Assembly: GCA_041395105.1 (NCBI GenBank) | Contig: JAWLBB010000001.1 | Span: 744,001 to 808,000, forward strand | Source: Opitutaceae bacterium | Lineage (GTDB): Bacteria; Verrucomicrobiota; Verrucomicrobiia; Opitutales; Opitutaceae | DNA: 64,000 nucleotides | Direction of reading: 5' to 3' | Shown: in pieces, positions 52,078 through 60,437 of the stretch | How positions within the stretch are numbered: position 1 is the stretch's first letter | Layout: each line of letters begins with the position of its first letter | Notes under the pieces: generated by a model | The model's database searches: none | What the model saw: only the letters and a program-made list of their open reading frames with translations | Told to the model about the DNA's origin: nothing | Translations under genes and position numbers: made by a program

Positions 52078-53257
52078 GGTGGATGTCTTCTGGATCCTGA
52101 CCACCCAGTGGAGGGGGCAGTCGATCGGATGGGCCGGTGATCCCAATACCCGGACGCCGCACCTCGACCGGGCAGCCCGGGCGGGAGTGATCATCGAGCA
52201 GGCGGTGGCCAACCATCCCTTCGGCCCCTTCTCACGGGCATCCATCCTGACCGGTCGACCGACCGATGAAGTGGGGGTCAGTGATTACTTCGATCCTTTG
52301 CCGGCTGACTGTCCGACCGTGGCTCACGCCTTTTCCCGTGCCGGTTACGAGACCGCCTGGTTTGGCAAGTGGCACCTCGGTCCGAAGCTGAGGGGTCCGC
52401 CTCCGGTTGGTGAGGTGCATGCCCGGCAGCCGATCCCTCCTGATCGACGCGGCGGCTTCGGGTGGTGGGAAGGATTTGAGGGCGGCTTTCTGAATCGTGA
52501 TCCCTGGCTGCACGGTTCCGGGTGGAGGGAGCCGACCCAGGTTCGGGGTTACCAGTCGGACATCCTGGTTGACCGGCTCCTCCGCTATCTTGAGGCCCGG
52601 ACCAGTGAGTCACCCCTCTTCTCGGTGCTCAGCCTGGAACCGCCCCATCCGCCTTACGATGGGCTTCCGGACGACATCATCATCCCTGATCCCGCTGGCA
52701 TCATTCTGAGAGAAAACGTGCCGGTCGGCGGAGAGGTTGAGCAGCGTGCCCGGCGCGAATACGCGGCCTATTGCGGACAGATCGAGGCAACAGATCGTGC
52801 CCTGGGCCGGCTCCTCGATCGACTGGAAGACCGGGACCGGCCCTATCTGCTGGTATTCACCTCGGTTCATGGGGATATGCACGGATCCCTCGGGCTCTTT
52901 CGAAAGGGGTGGCCGCATGAAGAGTCGATCCGGGTCCCGCTCCTTTTCCTGAGCCCGGGACGCCTGAAGCCGGCCCAACGGGCCGATGGCGTATTCGGCC
53001 TGATCGACCTCGGGGCCACCAGTCTGGGACTGATCGGGTCCCAGGGTGCTCCGGAGGTGGGGGGCAGGGATCAATCGGGTTGGCTCCGCGGGGAATGTGC
53101 AGGTCCCACCGAGACGTTCATCCGCATGCCTTCGGTTCCGCCTTTCCCGCCCAATTGCCCGAAAGCTTGGTCAGGCATCCGGGGGATGGGTCGAACGACC
53201 GTCTGGAACAGCGACGGGTCGCCCTGGCTGGATCTGGATCAACGGGGTCAGTCTTGA
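52034..53257 (+). CDS. Degenerate sulfatase-like protein lacking catalytic residues
   Basis: 407 aa. The fold is clearly that of type I sulfatases: DVFWILTTQWRGQSIGWAGD, ASILTGRP, WFGKWHLGP (Lys112, His114), SLEPPHPPYDG (His205) and GLFRKGWPHEESIRVPLLF. However, three key positions are changed. The usual metal-binding Asp in ILTDQ is Thr24, the Cys/Ser converted to formylglycine (C/S-x-P-S-R) is Gly64 in GPFSR, and the metal-binding Asp in SDHGD is Val278. The C-terminus stops soon after SPWLDLD, about 40 residues short of relatives. The first 15 codons and last few codons lie in repeat sequence, and GTG at 52079 may be closer to the original start. It is either a decaying gene or a non-catalytic binding protein. 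There is no signal peptide. Confidence 0.75.
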   Translation: MIRSESYIKSGLTPSVDVFWILTTQWRGQSIGWAGDPNTRTPHLDRAARAGVIIEQAVANHPFGPFSRASILTGRPTDEVGVSDYFDPLPADCPTVAHAFSRAGYETAWFGKWHLGPKLRGPPPVGEVHARQPIPPDRRGGFGWWEGFEGGFLNRDPWLHGSGWREPTQVRGYQSDILVDRLLRYLEARTSESPLFSVLSLEPPHPPYDGLPDDIIIPDPAGIILRENVPVGGEVEQRARREYAAYCGQIEATDRALGRLLDRLEDRDRPYLLVFTSVHGDMHGSLGLFRKGWPHEESIRVPLLFLSPGRLKPAQRADGVFGLIDLGATSLGLIGSQGAPEVGGRDQSGWLRGECAGPTETFIRMPSVPPFPPNCPKAWSGIRGMGRTTVWNSDGSPWLDLDQRGQS

Positions 53258-53270
53258 TCAACGGGGTCAG
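53237..53270. repeat. Two direct copies of GATCAACGGGGTCAG at the end of the sulfatase relic
   Basis: Copies at 53237-53251 and 53256-53270, with a period of 19 bp. The first lies in the last codons of the sulfatase frame and the second runs into the palindrome at 53263. This looks like a duplication made when the repeat inserted or slipped. Confidence 0.8.
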
Positions 53271-53328
53271 GCCGCTTTTATCTATGGTCTGATTCGAATC
53301 AGATCATAGATAAAAGCGGCCTGACCCC
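53263..53328. repeat. 66-nt palindrome (REP/MITE-like), copy 2
   Basis: Arms 53263-53295 and 53296-53328 are complementary over 33 bp with one G-T mismatch at 53287 and no loop bases. The outer arm GGGGTCAGGCCGCTTTTAT matches copy 1 at 52009, while the inner part differs (CTATG versus TATATG). It ends one base before the stop codon of the minus-strand AsmA-like gene and may serve as its terminator. Confidence 0.9.
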
Positions 53329-53329
53329 T

Positions 53330-56050
53330 TCAGGGATTTGCGAAGGGTCGGGTGTTTTCCGATCCGCCGATTGAAATGCCCATTTTCGGGTTGCTCAAGG
53401 TGCCGGTCATCTTGACTTCGAATACGTAGGAAAAGGGATTGAGAACCGTATCCAGAAGGGAGAAGACCGGCATCCTGCCTCGGTCGAAAGGGTAGAACCG
53501 GGCTTGGAAGTCGACCCCTCCGGTTGGGATGTCGTAGCTTCCGGCGCCCTTGATGGCAGCCAAAGGTCCGTTGATCCCGAGGTTCGGGAAGTAGACCTCG
53601 TTGCGATCGACCCGGAAATCGGTGTGTGCCTCGGTGAAGCGGAGGGTGCTGAAACGGAACATGGTCGACTGGAGGGCGGCGGAGAGGACCCCGAAAAGGT
53701 GGATTCTACCGAGTTCCGCTTCCGTGATGTCGAGTCGGCCCTCTCCAAGGTAGCTGCTGAAATCCCCGAGTTCGCCCTCGGCTTGGAGGGATAGATTGAG
53801 AATGCCGCCCGGATTGCGGTCCTCGAACCGCTTTTCGGGGTTCTCGTCCCTGGCCGGCTCATTGCGGTCGAGAAAGTCGCCGAACCGGGTGATCGCTTCC
53901 TGAAAACCGGCCCCGTTGAGTGAAGCATCGAAAGTGAGGCGGCCCTCGTCCACCAGGGCGTTACCCGTTAGGGTCCCCCCGGCATAGCCAGCCCGGATCG
54001 AGGGGAGTTCGACCCTCTTGTTCAGGATGCGGACATTTTCGGCCCGGAGGCTGTCGAGCGGGAATTCCTCGTAGACGAAGGAATGCTCGGTCTCGATATC
54101 CAGGTCGATGTCGGTATTCCAGACCTCGCCCGTCCGGAGGATGGATCCGCGAAAATCCACTTCAGGTGGAATCTCGTATCCATAGGGAGCGAGCATCTCG
54201 ATTCCGCCTGGGCCGAAGATGGCCGCGGCTTTCTTCAGGTCGATGGTGGAGTGGGCGGTAAAGTGCTGTTCGATCGGGAGTCGTTGACCCGCTTCGTAGA
54301 GGAGTTGGAACTCCCCTTCGATCCGGCCTTCGGGCCTTTGACCGATGGCGTCGAAGATATCGAAATAGTGGGGGCGGATGAAAATCTTCGTCCGCAGATG
54401 ATCGAAGCGGGTGCTCTTCAGGGCCAGATCGTCCGCGGCCACCTCGCCGGTGACGAGGGTCTGCCGGATCCCGAACCAATTGCCATGGATGCTCAGGTCG
54501 CAGACGCCACCCTGGGCCGGCACCTCAAAGTCTTTCCAGAAGGCTTCCCACCAAGGTCCGAACCAGCCAGAAATCGCAATGGGGCGCATGGAACCGCGAA
54601 TGAGGAAACGGTAATCACGGGTGGCAAAGGTGTCGGAGTAGCTCATGGACGCACGGGTTTGTCCCTGTCGGATCTCGATCGAATCGACATTGACACCGGT
54701 CGGGGTCACTCGGCCGCGGGCGTAGGCCGTGTCAAGAAGAACTCCCCGGGCCAACAGGTCGGCTGCCATGACTTCAAAGCGGGCCTCCGTCCACTTCCAG
54801 CCCGGCCCGAGGTCGACCCCGGCGCGGTAGACAGGCCTCCCGGAAAGATCGGCGTAGTAGGTGATGTCGGAACCGATGACCGCGCTTCCGAGATGGAGCC
54901 AGTCCGCCCCGGCACGCCCGGAAATCGCGAGGGTCGCCCGGCCCTGGGCGAGATCCACCCATCCGTTGAGGTCGACGGCTTCCTGTCCGAGACGGGTCGA
55001 GCCGTAGAAGGCGATGGGGCTGCCTGGAACGGGCTGGGTCGAGAGGATGGTGTCATGGAGGGTCGCCCCGTGGCCGCTGACCCGGCCGAGCGTGATTTCC
55101 AGCTGCGAAGGATAAGGCTTCCCGCGAGTGGGCAGGCCATCCCAGACCGCGTGGAACGAGGCGGAATCAGCCTGGGCCAGTCCTGGCTTCTCCGCCTGGT
55201 CGACGGTCCCCTCGGCCCGAATGGACCGGATGATTCCCCGGTGGGTGGTCAGGCCGATCGAGGCCTTGAGTTTCCGGAGCGCGATTCCGTCGGGGGTGCG
55301 GTAGCCGTCGGCCATCAGATCGACCAAGGCTTCGTAGCCCTCCTCGCGATTGGGGGCGAAATGAATCCGGATGGTCGGGTTCTCGAATTCCGTAATCATA
55401 TCCTGGATACGAAGTATCCCGGGGATCTGCCCGATGAGCTGGGCGATGACGGTCCCTAGACCCGGGCGGGGACCGGCGGCGGGCCTGGATTCGGGCAGCT
55501 GGAGGGAGCCGGTGGCGTAGGCCCGGACCTGGCCGGCGTTGAAGCTGAGCTGGTCGATGACGACCCCGCCGCCGGCCAGCCGGGCGGAGCCGGAGAGGTT
55601 GCTGAGGACCTCGCCGGCCCGGCCCGAGGGGGACAGAACGGAGGGTGCGAGAAGCCGACCGTTGGAGATCTTGATGTCCGAGGCTTGGATGCGGCCGAAG
55701 AGCAGGGAGTAGAGGTCAATCCGGACAAGGGCCTGATCGATCAGGGCGAGCGGTTCCTCGTATGAGCTGGAGAAGAGCTGGATACCCTTCAGAAGGATCC
55801 GTCCTCCGGAATCGAACTCGACCGTCTCGATGCGCTGGCCGAGACCCTCGGCGGCGAGGTTGGCCTCGAGCGCCATGATGACAAACCGGGGGACAGGGAC
55901 GGAACTGGAGAATATCGTGAACAGGAGCGATCCGGCGGCGACCAGAAGGATGCCGTTGACCAGGTAGGCAACGAGGAAACCGCAGTGGGATAGGGTGCGA
56001 CCGCAAGTCCACCAGAAAACGTGCTTTCCGGGTCGCTTCTCCTGTGGCAT
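53330..56050 (-). CDS. AsmA/YhdP-like inner-membrane-anchored periplasmic protein
   Basis: 906 aa. One N-terminal membrane helix (residues about 25-48, LVAYLVNGILLVAAGSLLFT) is followed by a long beta-rich periplasmic part with repeated short amphipathic strands (IETVEFDSGGRILLKGIQLF, VRIDLYSLLFGRIQASDIKI). The C-terminus carries AsmA-type features (GGILNLSLQAEGELGDFSSY and FGVLSAALQSTMFRFSTLRF, then the ending MTGTLSNPKMGISIGG). AsmA-like proteins form hydrophobic-grooved bridges that move phospholipids toward the outer membrane. It is the last gene of a minus-strand run with the DUF4340 and Gld-like genes (35-nt gap). The subfamily is uncertain. Confidence 0.7.
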   Translation of the reverse strand: MPQEKRPGKHVFWWTCGRTLSHCGFLVAYLVNGILLVAAGSLLFTIFSSSVPVPRFVIMALEANLAAEGLGQRIETVEFDSGGRILLKGIQLFSSSYEEPLALIDQALVRIDLYSLLFGRIQASDIKISNGRLLAPSVLSPSGRAGEVLSNLSGSARLAGGGVVIDQLSFNAGQVRAYATGSLQLPESRPAAGPRPGLGTVIAQLIGQIPGILRIQDMITEFENPTIRIHFAPNREEGYEALVDLMADGYRTPDGIALRKLKASIGLTTHRGIIRSIRAEGTVDQAEKPGLAQADSASFHAVWDGLPTRGKPYPSQLEITLGRVSGHGATLHDTILSTQPVPGSPIAFYGSTRLGQEAVDLNGWVDLAQGRATLAISGRAGADWLHLGSAVIGSDITYYADLSGRPVYRAGVDLGPGWKWTEARFEVMAADLLARGVLLDTAYARGRVTPTGVNVDSIEIRQGQTRASMSYSDTFATRDYRFLIRGSMRPIAISGWFGPWWEAFWKDFEVPAQGGVCDLSIHGNWFGIRQTLVTGEVAADDLALKSTRFDHLRTKIFIRPHYFDIFDAIGQRPEGRIEGEFQLLYEAGQRLPIEQHFTAHSTIDLKKAAAIFGPGGIEMLAPYGYEIPPEVDFRGSILRTGEVWNTDIDLDIETEHSFVYEEFPLDSLRAENVRILNKRVELPSIRAGYAGGTLTGNALVDEGRLTFDASLNGAGFQEAITRFGDFLDRNEPARDENPEKRFEDRNPGGILNLSLQAEGELGDFSSYLGEGRLDITEAELGRIHLFGVLSAALQSTMFRFSTLRFTEAHTDFRVDRNEVYFPNLGINGPLAAIKGAGSYDIPTGGVDFQARFYPFDRGRMPVFSLLDTVLNPFSYVFEVKMTGTLSNPKMGISIGGSENTRPFANP

Positions 56051-56085
56051 GAAGGGAACCTCTTGTCCGCTGCGCCTGCGGGGCC

Positions 56086-58182
56086 TCAGGAATTCCCCTC
56101 GGTCGGATCGTCCGGCAGCGGTGTTTCCATCGATTGGTCCGGCGGGGTCGCATCCGGGACTGCGGTGTCCCCGGCCTCCCGGTCCGGTGCGGTCGGCGCC
56201 GCGACCGGGGATCCTTCAACTGGTTCAGCCGGTTTCCCATCGGCTGGCGGCGGTTCGGTCTCCGGAGGTTCACCGGGATCGTGGCGGTCGAAGACGAGAA
56301 CGCCGAAGGCGTCGGCAAATCCCTGCTCGGCTTCAAAGAGAAGCCCGAGGTCGGGTGCTCCGGCCAGGAGGGTGGATCCACCGCTGACTTCGGCGAGATA
56401 GAGGCGGTAGGGGGTGGAGGACCCGGCGGACCCGCCGGCCAGGACGATGGTTGCCTCGAGCAGGTAGGTCCACGGGCGTTGCTCTCCGCCGATCAGGACG
56501 TAGGGCGTGAATTCGCTGGCCACGAAGACCTTCGAGCGGAGATTGCGCAGACTCATGACGAGGGCTTCGGCGGCAGAGCGGGTCTCCTGCGGCAGGGTGG
56601 CCAGGCTGGCCGCCCAGCTGGCCTCCGGGGAGGTTAGGGCGGCGGCAAAGGCGACGTCATTGGTCCCGAAGCGGCTGATCTTCAAGGCAGTGATCCGGGC
56701 ACCTTCCGGAAGATTGAGGAGGGATCGGTCGCGGTAGCTGACCGGTCGACTTCTGAGGTCGCGCAGGATATCGCTGCGGATCAGGTAGACAAAGGGGGCG
56801 CCTTCCTTCTTGGCGTAGAGGTGGTCGGTGTCGGTTCCCTCAAAGGCGCCCAGCAGGAGGGCCTCGGTAATGGATTCCGGGGCGGGTGCCCCCGCTGTTT
56901 CCTTACCGGAAGACCGGGCCGGTCGCGCCCGGACTTCGACCGTCCAGAGGGGGACCGACAATCCAAACCGTTCAAGGTCGGCGGCCGAGGGGGCGTCGCT
57001 GACAAAGCCGGATTCGGGTATGGCCTGAACCCAGAGAAGGGAGTCAACGAGTCGCTGGATGGTTTCCTGATCACCCGGAAGCGTCCGGAGGATCTGGTCG
57101 GTTCCCCGTGAAACGACCTGCCAGACACCATTCTCAAGTTTTTGCAGGGTGACCGGCTCGTCGCTTCCGCGAGTGATGACAATCGATTGCAGGCGATCGG
57201 CCTCGAGGGATAGCAGTCGGCGCTCGCGCAGGGCCACCTGGGCGGTTCGCAGAGTATTCAGGAACGGAATCTCAACGGTGAAGACCGTCGGATTATCCTC
57301 CTTCTTGGCGTAGAATTCATCGACTCCTCCATCCGGAACCGGATTGCCGACAAGAACGGATTGGCGGGTAGTGCCGCCTTCCACGGTCAGACGCAGGTCG
57401 GGATTGACGAGACCGAGGAGATTGAGGTCTCCGCTTCCTTCTCCAACGAAGGATTTGACCTTCAGATCGACAATCTGTCCGAGAGTGGTCTCGACGGCCG
57501 CCCGGTCGGCCCGGGCCAGGATCGGAGTCTCGAAGATCCAGGCATCCGCGCGCCGGGTCAGACGGATCCGGAGGTTGCCGGCCGAGCGGATCTGCAGGTT
57601 CCACGATTGAATCTCGAAGACCGGGGTGGAGAAGACGGCGTTGCTGCGAAGGTTTTCGAAGCTGATGCTCAGGCTGTCGAGGAGGGATCGGTTGACGACG
57701 TGGATCCGTTCTCCATCGGGCGCGAGCATGTAGAGGCGGTTGCCGATATCGGTGACCCTTCCGACCTTGAGGTCCCGGGTCTGTCCGGCCGCCGTACGGT
57801 AGGTCAGGATGATTTCCGGAGGATCAAGCCCGAAATCGGCGAGGCTCTGTCCGCTGCTCCGGATATCGGCCACGGGAAAGCTGGTCTCCCGTTCGAGGAA
57901 CTGAAGCTGGCTGAGGATGCGGTTGATGGCGAAGGGGTTGGCCGGCCAATGGACCGGGCGGGTCAGTTCCCAGGAACCGTTGACTTTCTCCAGTTCGGGA
58001 CCGCTCCCTCCATTCGGGGTGGTGATGCGCAGGTAACCGATTTCGGCGGCCTCGGCCCCGAGGATCTGGAGGCGATTCTCGTCGAAGCGTCGCTCCGCAT
58101 CCCACTCCGGCTCGATATAGACAATGAAAAGGCCGAGGGTGGCCACGAGGAGGAGCAGAAAGAGTGTGATCTTTGTGCGCAT
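56086..58182 (-). CDS. DUF4340-domain exported protein
   Basis: 698 aa. There is an N-terminal membrane anchor (residues 5-25, ITLFLLLLVATLGLFIVYIE). Several copies of a DUF4340-type unit follow, showing the pattern 'Trp-Glu/Gln-Leu ... DFGLDPP ... LKVGRVTDIGNRLYML ... VNRSLLDSL' (about 40-190, and again near 340-470). The tail (about 640-698) is Pro/Glu-rich and low in complexity. Such proteins are found next to GldG-like proteins in many bacteria and are thought to be part of the same envelope machine. The function is unknown. The gene lies 5 nt after the GldG-like gene. Confidence 0.8.
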   Translation of the reverse strand: MRTKITLFLLLLVATLGLFIVYIEPEWDAERRFDENRLQILGAEAAEIGYLRITTPNGGSGPELEKVNGSWELTRPVHWPANPFAINRILSQLQFLERETSFPVADIRSSGQSLADFGLDPPEIILTYRTAAGQTRDLKVGRVTDIGNRLYMLAPDGERIHVVNRSLLDSLSISFENLRSNAVFSTPVFEIQSWNLQIRSAGNLRIRLTRRADAWIFETPILARADRAAVETTLGQIVDLKVKSFVGEGSGDLNLLGLVNPDLRLTVEGGTTRQSVLVGNPVPDGGVDEFYAKKEDNPTVFTVEIPFLNTLRTAQVALRERRLLSLEADRLQSIVITRGSDEPVTLQKLENGVWQVVSRGTDQILRTLPGDQETIQRLVDSLLWVQAIPESGFVSDAPSAADLERFGLSVPLWTVEVRARPARSSGKETAGAPAPESITEALLLGAFEGTDTDHLYAKKEGAPFVYLIRSDILRDLRSRPVSYRDRSLLNLPEGARITALKISRFGTNDVAFAAALTSPEASWAASLATLPQETRSAAEALVMSLRNLRSKVFVASEFTPYVLIGGEQRPWTYLLEATIVLAGGSAGSSTPYRLYLAEVSGGSTLLAGAPDLGLLFEAEQGFADAFGVLVFDRHDPGEPPETEPPPADGKPAEPVEGSPVAAPTAPDREAGDTAVPDATPPDQSMETPLPDDPTEGNS

Positions 58183-58187
58183 GGGAA

Positions 58188-59666
58188 TCAGTTGCGGCGC
58201 CGCAGCAGGACAATGACACCGAAGAGAGCAACGAGAAGCGGAGGGGCCAGTTGAATCCCGAGTCGGGTGTAGGTCAATTGCTGCTGGCTGATCATCAGCT
58301 GCAGCTTCTCGGTATTGCGAATCGGTATGTTGAGCAGTTCCTCCCGTCCAAGTGCCCAGGTGATGGTGTTGAGGACCAGAGTGAGGTTGCCGAATGAGCC
58401 GATGCGATTGTTGGAAAGCAGGTCGGCGGTGCCCAGAACGATGAGACGGCCTCCGGGCAGACTGATGCCGAGACGGGAATCCACCCTTCGTTCGGCGACC
58501 GCGCCAAGCTTGATCGGTCCCCGCAGGTCGACGTTCGGGTCGAAGGCAATCGTGTTCTGGCCGAAATAATTGCGTTCTCCCCAGGAGGCGTCCGAGGTGG
58601 CGAGCAGCTCGGTCACGGTCAGGGAGTCGTCGAGCGGCCGTCCGGGGTCGGCTCGAACCGAACGGGCCGGGCCGGAAAGGACGGGGATCTTGTTTTCAAC
58701 CAGAACCTGGGTGGCCGGATGCTCGGCCAGCCGTCGGACGAGGAGATCGCCTCCTTCGACGCGGTAATTGGGATCCGCTTCGATGACGAGGACGTCGTCG
58801 GCCAGTATGCCCCATTCAAAGAAGAGATCATCGAGCCCGTGGGGCTTGCCCGGATCGAGAATCACGAAGACCCGTCCGGCTCCGGCCGAGAGATACTGGC
58901 GGAGGGCCTGTTGTTCCACCGGCTGGAGGGCGGTCTGGGGTGAGACAATGCAGACAAGGGCGGCGTCCTCGGGCACCTGGCGGCTGGTGGCCAGTTCGAT
59001 CTCGCGCATCTCGTAGTTGCGGACCCGGAGAGCGGCCTCGAGCTGGGACATGCCCCGCAGGGGGGAGACATCGTTCAGGCGCATCTCTCCGTGGCCGGTC
59101 AGGAAGTAGAGGATGGGTCGTTGATTACTGGATACGTCAAGAATGGCCGCCATGAAGGCCTTTTCGCCCTGGAAGAGGCTCGGTTTCCGATCCTCGGTCT
59201 TGTAAAGGTCGTTCGGAAACACCGCCTTGCGCTTTTCCCCGGCGAGGAAGAGGACCATGTTGGGTTCCTCAATTCCGAGGATTTCGGCCCGGCGGCGTTG
59301 TTGGTAGACGTTGAGGAATTCGACATCAATGCTGGCCGCCGGGTTGTTGCGGGTGGCGTAGGAAAACTCGCGGAGGACGGCGCGGACCTCGCGGTACATG
59401 CGCTCCATTTCGGGTTCGCCTTCCTCGTCGATCAGGGTGACGACCACCCGGACCGGTTCCTTGAGTTGCTTGAGGTAGGAAAGGGTCTCGGCAGAGAGGG
59501 AATAAACGCGCCCGCGGGTCAGGTCGGTGCGTTCGAAGTATTTCATCCCGAGGAAATTGAGACCGGCGAAGAGGATGATGATCAGGACGGACTGGAGCAG
59601 CAGGTTGACCAGCCGGGCAATGCGGTTGGCCTGGAACGACTCCATGGAATCCCGGTGCAGGTGCAT
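58188..59666 (-). CDS. GldG-like ABC-associated auxiliary membrane protein
   Basis: 492 aa. One helix lies near the N-terminus (LLLQSVLIIILFAGLNFLGM) and one at the very end (LAPPLLVALFGVIVLLRRR). Between them is a periplasmic domain with the GldG pattern: FERTDLTRGRVYSLSAETLS, LKEPVRVVVTLIDEEGEPEM, LYFLTGHGE and RVFVILDPGKPHGLDDLFFE. GldG is the auxiliary component of the GldAFG transporter needed for Bacteroidetes gliding, but homologues are widespread in non-gliding bacteria. Met8 (MESFQANRIARL) is an alternative start. It sits 6 nt from the permease gene. Confidence 0.85.
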   Translation of the reverse strand: MHLHRDSMESFQANRIARLVNLLLQSVLIIILFAGLNFLGMKYFERTDLTRGRVYSLSAETLSYLKQLKEPVRVVVTLIDEEGEPEMERMYREVRAVLREFSYATRNNPAASIDVEFLNVYQQRRRAEILGIEEPNMVLFLAGEKRKAVFPNDLYKTEDRKPSLFQGEKAFMAAILDVSSNQRPILYFLTGHGEMRLNDVSPLRGMSQLEAALRVRNYEMREIELATSRQVPEDAALVCIVSPQTALQPVEQQALRQYLSAGAGRVFVILDPGKPHGLDDLFFEWGILADDVLVIEADPNYRVEGGDLLVRRLAEHPATQVLVENKIPVLSGPARSVRADPGRPLDDSLTVTELLATSDASWGERNYFGQNTIAFDPNVDLRGPIKLGAVAERRVDSRLGISLPGGRLIVLGTADLLSNNRIGSFGNLTLVLNTITWALGREELLNIPIRNTEKLQLMISQQQLTYTRLGIQLAPPLLVALFGVIVLLRRRN

Positions 59667-59672
59667 GATCGG

Positions 59673-60434
59673 TCAGGCTCGCGATGAGCGGGTTTCCACT
59701 GCGACCACGGCGAAGAAGAGCAGGAGGACGGTCCCGGTCAGGTAGAGCACGAAGGGCCGGCTGTCGATCAGTCCGGCGGTGAAGTCCTCGCTGTGCTGAA
59801 AGACCTGGACGTAGTCGACGATCTGATCGAGCAGGGCCGACTTGATTTCGTCGTGGCGGGTGATCTCGATGCTGTAGCGGCCGATCACGAGGGTGAGAAA
59901 GACCAGGGCGAAGCCGAGGATGCCTGCGACCAGTTGGCTGCGCGTCAGGGCGCTGGCCAGGATTCCAAGGGCGATGAAGAGGGCGCCGCTGATCGCGATG
60001 AAGGTGTAGCCTCCGATGATCGGGCCGGGGTCGAGCAGTCGCGGCTCCTTCGCGAAAGTGTAGAGCACATACTGAAAGCTCAGGGTGGACCCCCAAAGGG
60101 CCATGTAGAAAAAGTAGGCGGCGAGAAACTTGGCGAGGACGATCTCGACCGAATTGACCGCCGTGGTCATGAGGGTTTCGATCGTTCCGAGCCGGCGTTC
60201 TTCGGCAATGCTCTTCATGGTGAAGAGAGGGACGAGGAAGAAGGCGGGCAGCCAGAAGAGCCGGATGAAGTCAGTCGACGGGGCGGTATCAGTCTGGGTG
60301 CGGATGAATTCCGCGAGGAGATCCTGGAAGATGAACCCCATGATCACGAGAAAGAGGAACGCGGCGATGTAGGTGCTGGGGCTGATCAGCAGGACCCGAA
60401 GCTCATGGCGAAGGAGGGTGAATAGAGTGCGCAT
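59673..60434 (-). CDS. ABC transporter permease, GldF-like
   Basis: 253 aa with six membrane helices (STYIAAFLFLVIMGFIFQDL first, LYLTGTVLLLFFAVVAVETR last). The segment LVPLFTMKSIAEERRLGTIE followed by TLMTTAVNSVEIVLAKFLAA is diagnostic for GldF/ABC-2-type permeases. It is 3 nt downstream of its ATPase gene and 6 nt upstream of the GldG-like gene, so the three form one system. Confidence 0.88.
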   Translation of the reverse strand: MRTLFTLLRHELRVLLISPSTYIAAFLFLVIMGFIFQDLLAEFIRTQTDTAPSTDFIRLFWLPAFFLVPLFTMKSIAEERRLGTIETLMTTAVNSVEIVLAKFLAAYFFYMALWGSTLSFQYVLYTFAKEPRLLDPGPIIGGYTFIAISGALFIALGILASALTRSQLVAGILGFALVFLTLVIGRYSIEITRHDEIKSALLDQIVDYVQVFQHSEDFTAGLIDSRPFVLYLTGTVLLLFFAVVAVETRSSRA

Positions 60435-60437
60435 GGT

